Under the pieces are notes generated by a model. It had not been told where the DNA came from and made no database searches. It worked only from the letters and a program-made list of their open reading frames with translations. Made by a program: the position numbers and the translations under genes. Of a stretch of DNA of 64,000 nucleotides, positions 59,308 to 64,000 are shown piece by piece. Origin of the DNA: Dyadobacter sp. MSC1_007 (lineage in GTDB: Bacteria > Bacteroidota > Bacteroidia > Cytophagales > Spirosomataceae); the NCBI RefSeq assembly GCF_023667495.1, contig NZ_JAMOZL010000002.1, positions 434,001 to 498,000 of the forward strand, read 5' to 3'. Within the stretch, counting starts at the first letter, position 1; each line of letters starts with the position of its first letter.

Positions 59308-59961
59308 CCCGAAAATAGCGCTTCCCACACGCACGAGCGTGCTGCCTTCCTCCATCGCGATCAGATAGTCGCCGCTCATGCCCATTGAAAGTTCTTGCAT
59401 AGTCACGCGGTCATTTTCGTGTTTTTTGAAAGATTCAAAGAGTGTTTTCAGGCTCCGGAATTCCAGTCGCACTGTTTCCTGGTCGTCGGTGTTGGAGGCC
59501 ATTCCCATGAGTCCGACGAGCCGGATGTGCTTTAGTGTAGCTAGTTCGGGGCTATTGATGATGTCAAGGGCATCCTCTTCCGACAAACCGAACTTTGTTT
59601 CCTCGCGAGCAATATAGATTTGCAGCAGGCAATCGATGACCCTGTCGTGCTTTCCGGCTTCCTTATTTACTTCTTTCAACAATTTGAAACTATCGATGGA
59701 ATGCACCAGATGCACGAACGGTGCCATATATTTGACCTTATTAGTCTGAAGGTGGCCGATCATATGCCATTCGATGTCTTTGGGGAGCACCTCATATTTG
59801 GCGACCATTTCCTGGACTTTGTTCTCTCCAAACCGCTTTGTTCCTGCCTCGTAAGCCTCCATCAGCACTTCTGTGGGCTTTGTTTTAGTTACGGCGATCA
59901 GCCGGGTTTCTTTGCGGAGCGTTTTTTCGATTTGGGCAAGATTAGTCGCTATGGAAGGCAT
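59299..59961 (-). CDS. yggS: YggS-family PLP homeostasis protein
   Basis: The 220-residue protein is a single-domain alanine-racemase-fold PLP binder that balances free pyridoxal phosphate. The PLP Lys lies in LIAVTKTKPTEVLMEAYEAG, and further blocks are RFGENKVQEM, EWHMIGHLQTNKVKYMAPFVHLVHSIDS and ELSMGMSGDYLIAMEEGSTLVRVGSAIFG. It is convergent with the GT9 gene, sharing 9 bp. Confidence 0.95.
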   Translation of the reverse strand: MPSIATNLAQIEKTLRKETRLIAVTKTKPTEVLMEAYEAGTKRFGENKVQEMVAKYEVLPKDIEWHMIGHLQTNKVKYMAPFVHLVHSIDSFKLLKEVNKEAGKHDRVIDCLLQIYIAREETKFGLSEEDALDIINSPELATLKHIRLVGLMGMASNTDDQETVRLEFRSLKTLFESFKKHENDRVTMQELSMGMSGDYLIAMEEGSTLVRVGSAIFGSR

Positions 59962-60100
59962 TGGAGGAACTAAATTTTTGATAATTAGCCTGTTAAAACA
60001 TCAATTTACTGATCGGAACCTATAAATCGCTGTTTACGTATTTCAAAATTGAAAAAAACATAGTTCTTTTACCAACTAAATTCAAAATTTAACCTTCTGT

Positions 60101-61042
60101 ATGGACTATAACCAGGAACAAAAGCAAGACAGAAAAACATTGCTATGGGCGGCTCTCGCGGTTTTGTTGTTGCTTAATTTAGTGCTCGTATATTTTATAT
60201 ATCACGAAAAACAGGAGAACCTGGCTAAGGACGAAATTATTACAGCCAAAACCGAAGAAGTGTTGTCCATCAAAACGAAACTGGATTCTATTTCAACGGA
60301 GCTGGACATTAAGATAGCCGAAATTCAGAAGCTGGGCGGCAGCGTCGATTCACTTGTTGCCTTGAAAGCCCAGCTGGAAAAAGATAAGCAGGAACTTAAA
60401 AACGCCAACACCTATTCGGCTGCGAACTACAACAGAAAAATCAAGTCTTACGAAACGGTGCTATCCGAGAAGGACGGCGAGATTTCACGTCTGAAACAGG
60501 AGCTTGGCATCGCCACCTCGAAAAACGAGGAGCTTAACCAGAAGGTAACCGGTCTGGAATCTGAAAAGCAACTGCTGGCTGACTCTGTTTCGACCTATTC
60601 GGCTCAAAATAAGGAGTTGAGCGAAAAAGTGACCCTTGCATCTGCATTGCGTGCAGAGGCTGTTACCGTGAATGCGGTTTCGGCAAAAGGTAAAGAACGT
60701 GAAGGCGGAAAATACAAAGCCAAGCGCATCGATCGGTTGAGAATCAATTTCAAGCTCGGCGAGAATGCGGTTGCCAAGCAAAATGAAAAGGAAATTTACC
60801 TGCGCATCCTTGATCCGGACGGCGCCGTGCTTTCGGACATGGCTACGGGCTCAGGTTCGTTTATGTACAATGGTAAAGAATTGATTTACAGTTCAAAACA
60901 AACCATCAACTTCACAAACAGCGGCCAGTCGGTTGATATTTTCTACGGACGTGGCGGTATCCCGATGAAGGATGGCAAATATGCGATCGAATTGTATAGC
61001 GAAGGGTTCAGGATCGGACAAGGTGATTTTACAGTAAAATAG
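60101..61042 (+). CDS. membrane-anchored coiled-coil protein of unknown function
   Basis: The 313-residue protein has one transmembrane helix (LLWAALAVLLLLNLVLVYFIY, ~14-34), a long coiled coil over ~35-190 with heptads such as SEKDGEISRLKQELGIATSKNEELNQKV, and a C-terminal beta-rich domain (~205-313; DRLRINFKLGENAVAKQNEKEIYLRILDPDG). I do not recognise the family by name, though similar architectures are seen in Bacteroidota. It probably projects into the periplasm. It is followed by a strong hairpin at 61078. Confidence 0.8.
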   Translation: MDYNQEQKQDRKTLLWAALAVLLLLNLVLVYFIYHEKQENLAKDEIITAKTEEVLSIKTKLDSISTELDIKIAEIQKLGGSVDSLVALKAQLEKDKQELKNANTYSAANYNRKIKSYETVLSEKDGEISRLKQELGIATSKNEELNQKVTGLESEKQLLADSVSTYSAQNKELSEKVTLASALRAEAVTVNAVSAKGKEREGGKYKAKRIDRLRINFKLGENAVAKQNEKEIYLRILDPDGAVLSDMATGSGSFMYNGKELIYSSKQTINFTNSGQSVDIFYGRGGIPMKDGKYAIELYSEGFRIGQGDFTVK

Positions 61043-61077
61043 CCTGCTGATTGAATAACTTGCAGTTAAGTCAGATA

Positions 61078-61112
61078 AGGGCTTGGAATTTCGGATTCCA
61101 AGCCCTATTTTT
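61078..61112 (+). terminator. intrinsic terminator, overlapped by the rpsF promoter
   Basis: A perfect 12-bp stem, AGGGCTTGGAAT (61078-61089) and ATTCCAAGCCCT (61095-61106), with a TTCGG loop, is followed by A and five T residues. It ends the coiled-coil gene transcript. Confidence 0.85.
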
Positions 61113-61113
61113 G
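61083..61113 (+). promoter_or_regulatory. predicted rpsF promoter inside the terminator
   Basis: TTG at 61083-61085 lies in the 5' arm of the hairpin, and TATTTTTG at 61106-61113 spans the end of the stem and the T-run; the spacing is 20 bp, the same as at the sulfur and TetR promoters. The predicted start near 61120 would give a ~60-nt leader for rpsF. Confidence 0.5.
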
Positions 61114-61116
61114 CAC

Positions 61117-61152
61117 CCTCATTTTGGTCATTATGTCAAAGTGAGGTTTTTT
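61117..61152 (+). terminator. hairpin with T-run in the rpsF leader, possible attenuator
   Basis: CCTCATTTTG (61117-61126) pairs with CAAAGTGAGG (61137-61146) with one G-U pair, and six T residues follow (61147-61152). It lies 28 bp before the rpsF start. The rpsF operon of many bacteria is autoregulated through an S6:S18-binding leader; I do not see its CCG bulge here, so the link is tentative. Confidence 0.5.
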
Positions 61153-61179
61153 AATTAATAATAATTAATCAATTACCGT

Positions 61180-61560
61180 ATGTCTAAGCAATATGAAACG
61201 GTGTTCATTCTAACTCCCATTTTGTCTGAGGCCCAGGCAAAGGACGCCGTTGAAAAATTCACTACGATCATCACCTCGAACGGTGCTACAATCGTACATG
61301 AAGAAAATTGGGGATTGCGCAAGCTGGCCTACCCCATCCAAAAGAAAAACTCAGGTTTCTATCACGTAGTAGAATATACTGCGGCCGAAGGAAACGTGGT
61401 GGATGTTTTGGAAACCGAGTTCCGTCGTGACGAGCGCGTTTTGCGTTTTATGACTATCGCCCTGGATAAGCATTCAATTGCTTACAACGAGAAGAAACGT
61501 AAGGGTCTGGTAGGAAGAAAGAAAGAAGAAGCAACTGAGTCCAAAACCGAAAACGCATAA
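61180..61560 (+). CDS. rpsF: 30S ribosomal protein S6
   Basis: The 126-residue protein starts [27 protein letters not shown] and contains [24 protein letters not shown], both typical of bS6. The C terminus is a charged tail ([14 protein letters not shown]). It heads the conserved rpsF-rpsR-rplI operon, and bS18 follows after 3 bp; the two proteins form a heterodimer on 16S rRNA. Confidence 0.98.
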   Translation: MSKQYETVFILTPILSEAQAKDAVEKFTTIITSNGATIVHEENWGLRKLAYPIQKKNSGFYHVVEYTAAEGNVVDVLETEFRRDERVLRFMTIALDKHSIAYNEKKRKGLVGRKKEEATESKTENA

Positions 61561-61563
61561 GCT

Positions 61564-61815
61564 ATGTCATTAGTAAACGAACCGGTTGAGAAAAACATTA
61601 ACCGCAAAAAATACTGCCGTTTCAAAAAAGCAGGCATCAAATACATCGATTACAAGAATCCTGATTTCTTATTGAAACTTGTAAACGAGCAAGGTAAAAT
61701 CCTTCCGCGCCGCCTAACCGGAACAAGCCTGAAATATCAGCGCAAAGTATCCCAGGCTATTAAAAGGGCACGGCACCTGGCTTTATTGCCATTTGTTGCT
61801 GACCAATTGAAATAA
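61564..61815 (+). CDS. rpsR: 30S ribosomal protein S18
   Basis: The 83-residue basic protein contains [64 protein letters not shown], the bS18 core. It lies 3 bp after rpsF and 21 bp before rplI. Confidence 0.98.
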   Translation: MSLVNEPVEKNINRKKYCRFKKAGIKYIDYKNPDFLLKLVNEQGKILPRRLTGTSLKYQRKVSQAIKRARHLALLPFVADQLK

Positions 61816-61836
61816 TACAGTAAAGAGCTACAAACA

Positions 61837-62283
61837 ATGGAAATCATACTTTTAACTGATATAGCAGGAGTAGGTTACAAGAACGATATCGTGACTGTGA
61901 AAGCAGGTTACGGTCGTAATTACCTTATTCCTCAGGGATTTGCGTTATTGGCGAATGCTTCTAACCGCAAAATCGTTACTGAAAACGTGCGTCAGGCTGC
62001 GCACAAAGCTGAAAAGCTGAAAAAGGACGCAGAAGATATCGCAACAGCGATCGGCGACCTGACAATTGATATCAAAACTGTGGTAGGGGAAAGCGGCCGT
62101 ATCTTCGGACGTGTTACCAATACACAGGTTGCTGATATTCTTAAAGCAAAAGGTTTCGATATCGATCGGAAGAAAATCACTGTTGACGATGTGAAGTCAG
62201 TAGGTACTTATTCCGCATTGATCGATCTTCACAAAGAAGTGAAACACAAAGTGGCGCTGAACGTAGTAGCAGCGGAAGACTAA
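61837..62283 (+). CDS. rplI: 50S ribosomal protein L9
   Basis: The 148-residue protein has the bL9 N-terminal domain (MEIILLTDIAGVGYKNDIVTVKAGYGRNYLIPQGFALLA), the long connecting helix and the C-terminal domain (GRIFGRVTNTQVADILKAKGFDIDRKKI). It ends the operon; a very long hairpin terminator begins 5 bp after the stop. Confidence 0.98.
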   Translation: MEIILLTDIAGVGYKNDIVTVKAGYGRNYLIPQGFALLANASNRKIVTENVRQAAHKAEKLKKDAEDIATAIGDLTIDIKTVVGESGRIFGRVTNTQVADILKAKGFDIDRKKITVDDVKSVGTYSALIDLHKEVKHKVALNVVAAED

Positions 62284-62287
62284 GTCG

Positions 62288-62348
62288 TTTCTCAAACGCA
62301 TAAAAAAAGGCAACCCGAAAGGTTGCCTTTTTTTATGCGTTTGAGAAA
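62288..62348. terminator. terminator of the rpsF operon with 28-bp arms
   Basis: Perfectly complementary 28-base arms (62288-62315 and 62321-62348) surround a CGAAA loop. The core stem GGCAACC/GGTTGCC is followed by seven T residues on the plus strand and, by symmetry, on the minus strand, so it can stop transcription from both sides. Confidence 0.92.
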
Positions 62349-62412
62349 GCTATAAGCTATAAGCCTTAGGCTTCCTTTGCCTCTACAGCTTATAGCCTAC
62401 GGCTTATAACGC
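62349..62412. repeat. CTATAAGC-based palindromic repeat
   Basis: Two direct CTATAAGC units (from 62350) are matched by GCTTATAG and GGCTTATAA in reverse orientation near 62388-62410. The structure follows directly on the operon terminator and runs up to, and slightly into, the stop region of the convergent LysM gene. It looks like a dispersed palindromic repeat. Confidence 0.65.
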
Positions 62413-62865
62413 TGGAATCCGTAACACCTGTCCCGGATAAATCAGATCGGGGTCTTTCAACATGGGTTTGTTGGCTTCGAATATGACGGGGTATTTCATC
62501 ATGTCGCCGTATACCTTTTGGGCGATTTTGGAAAGCGTGTCGCCTTTCTCGACAGTGTGATAAGTGGCTTCCGGAGCTGGTGTCGCCACCTCCAGGCGGT
62601 TATCGACCACTTGTACGCCTTCGACATTGCCTACTGCCAATGCGATTTTTTCAGCATCTTCCTGCTTCGCAACTTCACCTTCCAGCGTCACTGTGTCACC
62701 AGAGGTTTTGACTGTCAGTTTGTTGTACGCAAGGCCGAGCGATTTGACATGCGCGAGGAGCGCGCTGGCCCGCAGTGGTTCCGCTTCGGGAGTGGCAGCG
62801 ACGGCCGGAGCCTCTTTACCGAATACTTTTTCTCCTACACCTTTGATAAAAGATAATAAGCCCAT
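62404..62865 (-). CDS. BON and LysM domain protein (YgaU/Kbp-like)
   Basis: The 153-residue protein has a short N-terminal helix (MGLLSFIKGVGEKVFG), a BON domain (~30-92; LGLAYNKLTVKTSGDTVTLEGEVAKQEDAEKIALAVGNVEGVQVVDN) and a LysM domain (~100-152; TYHTVEKGDTLSKIAQKVYGDMMKYPVIFEANKPMLKDPDLIYPGQVLRIP). The E. coli relative Kbp binds potassium and is cytoplasmic; no signal peptide is seen here either. It is divergent from glpD. Confidence 0.92.
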   Translation of the reverse strand: MGLLSFIKGVGEKVFGKEAPAVAATPEAEPLRASALLAHVKSLGLAYNKLTVKTSGDTVTLEGEVAKQEDAEKIALAVGNVEGVQVVDNRLEVATPAPEATYHTVEKGDTLSKIAQKVYGDMMKYPVIFEANKPMLKDPDLIYPGQVLRIPAL

Positions 62866-63061
62866 GTTTTTGGATTTTGGTTTGATAATAGAATTGAGTT
62901 AATGAATGAAAGGTAATTGTGTGCATTAACTTTCGGGGATTAAGTTGCAATTATTATACCAAATTTACTATCGGCATATAGATTTCATAATACAGGTTTT
63001 AAACCGGCATCTTTGTACTTTTGCAGCTACGCTCTATTACCTGATCCGCATATAGTAACGA

Positions 63062-64000
63062 ATGAACCGCACCACATCTCTCGCCAGTCTGAAAAGTGAA
63101 GATTTTGACATCTGTATTATCGGGGCCGGGGCCAGCGGCGCCGGTTGCGCACTCGACGCCGCATTGCGGGGCTACAAAGTTGCCCTGATCGACCGTAAAG
63201 ATTTTGCTTCGGAAACATCTTCACGATCGACGAAGCTGATACACGGCGGGGTCAGGTATTTGGAACAAGCTTTTAAAAAGTTGGATTTTGCTCAGCTCAA
63301 ACAGGTGCGGCACGGCTTGGAAGAACGACACATTGTGTTGAAAAATGCGCCGCATCTCGCCCGGCCACTTGCGTTAATGACGCCGGTCAACTCTTGGTTT
63401 GAAGGATTGTATTTCAAGATCGGTTTGCAGATCTACGACACTTTTGCAACGAACGACTCGCTTCCCAAAAGCAAATGGCTGACTAAAAAGGAGGTTTTAG
63501 CTAAAATACCGACACTCAACCGGAAAAAACTCCATAGTGGCGTCCTCTATTACGACGGCCAGCTCGACGATGCCAGATATTGCCTCGCATTGGCGCAGTC
63601 TGCGGCCGAAAAAGGAGCGTCCGTCGCGAATTATATTGAAGTACGGGGCTTTGGCAGGGATAATAAGGGGAAACTAAATGCGGTGGAAGCATTGGACGTG
63701 ATCAGCGGTGAAAAGCTTACGATCAGGACTAAACTTGTCATCAATTGTACCGGCCCATTTTCCGACCATATCAGATTATTCGCAAACCCATTGCTTACTG
63801 AACGTATCCGTCCGAGCAAAGGCGTGCACCTCGTGCTTCCTTATGATACTTTGAACAGTGAATACGCCATGCTCATTCCGAAAACACCAGACGGAAGGGT
63901 GGTATTCGCGATTCCTTTCGAAGGAGCAACGATGATTGGGACGACGGATACCGAATGCGACGATATCGAATCAGAGCCAACTCTGAATGAAGATGAAAAG
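63062..64000 (+). CDS. glpD: glycerol-3-phosphate dehydrogenase, N-terminal part
   Basis: The visible 313 residues begin with an FAD-binding Rossmann motif (FDICIIGAGASGAGCALDAALRG) and continue with SSRSTKLIHGGVRYLEQAF, YYDGQLDDARYCLALAQSAAEKGA, LVINCTGPFSDHIR, RIRPSKGVHLVLP and FAIPFEGATMIGTTDTE, all typical of the FAD-dependent aerobic enzyme that oxidises glycerol 3-phosphate to dihydroxyacetone phosphate at the membrane. The frame is open at the right edge, so the C-terminal cap domain is missing. A TACTTTTG box at 63016-63023 may be its promoter. Confidence 0.94.
   Translation, partial: MNRTTSLASLKSEDFDICIIGAGASGAGCALDAALRGYKVALIDRKDFASETSSRSTKLIHGGVRYLEQAFKKLDFAQLKQVRHGLEERHIVLKNAPHLARPLALMTPVNSWFEGLYFKIGLQIYDTFATNDSLPKSKWLTKKEVLAKIPTLNRKKLHSGVLYYDGQLDDARYCLALAQSAAEKGASVANYIEVRGFGRDNKGKLNAVEALDVISGEKLTIRTKLVINCTGPFSDHIRLFANPLLTERIRPSKGVHLVLPYDTLNSEYAMLIPKTPDGRVVFAIPFEGATMIGTTDTECDDIESEPTLNEDEK

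Overview
The window looks like a chromosomal segment of a Bacteroidota bacterium of the Cytophagales (Spirosomaceae; a Dyadobacter-like organism is my guess from memory of gene content, not from a search). The signs are a SusC/SusD pair, a secreted protein with a type IX secretion C-terminal domain, many promoters of the Bacteroidota form TTG-N20-TAnnTTTG, near absence of Shine-Dalgarno sequences, and the rpsF-rpsR-rplI order.

Region 1 (1-13112) is a complete nitrate assimilation locus. A leftward operon carries cobA, an outer-membrane porin, a nitrate/nitrite MFS transporter, a one-polypeptide nitrate reductase with fused flavoprotein and [2Fe-2S] domains, and the start of a nitrite/sulfite-reductase-like protein. 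The divergent rightward genes are nirB, nirD and a NarX/NarL-like two-component system. Palindromic dispersed repeats punctuate the locus.

Region 2 (13195-35962) is rich in sulfur scavenging and sulfur handling genes: a PstS-like periplasmic binding protein behind a candidate Cys-Cys leader peptide, two sulfatases, then a SAM riboswitch followed by a thioredoxin-like protein, a cysteine desulfurase, SusC and SusD, and finally a family 2A encapsulin shell gene overlapping the gene of its cysteine desulfurase cargo. A 17-bp imperfect palindrome sits directly downstream of the predicted -7 box at two of these loci, and a diverged copy precedes the encapsulin. Interspersed are a Phd/PIN toxin-antitoxin pair, a HEPN two-gene module, an Lrp/DMT-exporter pair, a GH26 mannanase and a truncated IS1595-like transposase-derived gene.

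Region 3 (36033-40331) is a small biosynthetic cluster: a UbiA prenyltransferase fused in one frame to a type III polyketide synthase, a methyltransferase, an FAD oxidoreductase, and a convergent isopentenyl-diphosphate isomerase. This predicts a prenylated or lipid-tailed polyketide.

Region 4 (40513-64000) is mostly housekeeping and envelope: an XRE/S24 repressor with tandem operators, a choice-of-anchor-A T9SS protein, GT2 plus flippase-like protein, ruvC, a TetR-TolC-EmrA-EmrB efflux operon, a decayed toxin-antitoxin locus, an NFACT ribosome-rescue protein, mrdA-rodA, DUF423, GT9, YggS, rpsF-rpsR-rplI, a LysM/BON protein and the start of glpD. Purine-rich low-complexity tracts recur, one of them inside the NFACT coding sequence. 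I saw no rRNA, tRNA, CRISPR array or intact insertion sequence.
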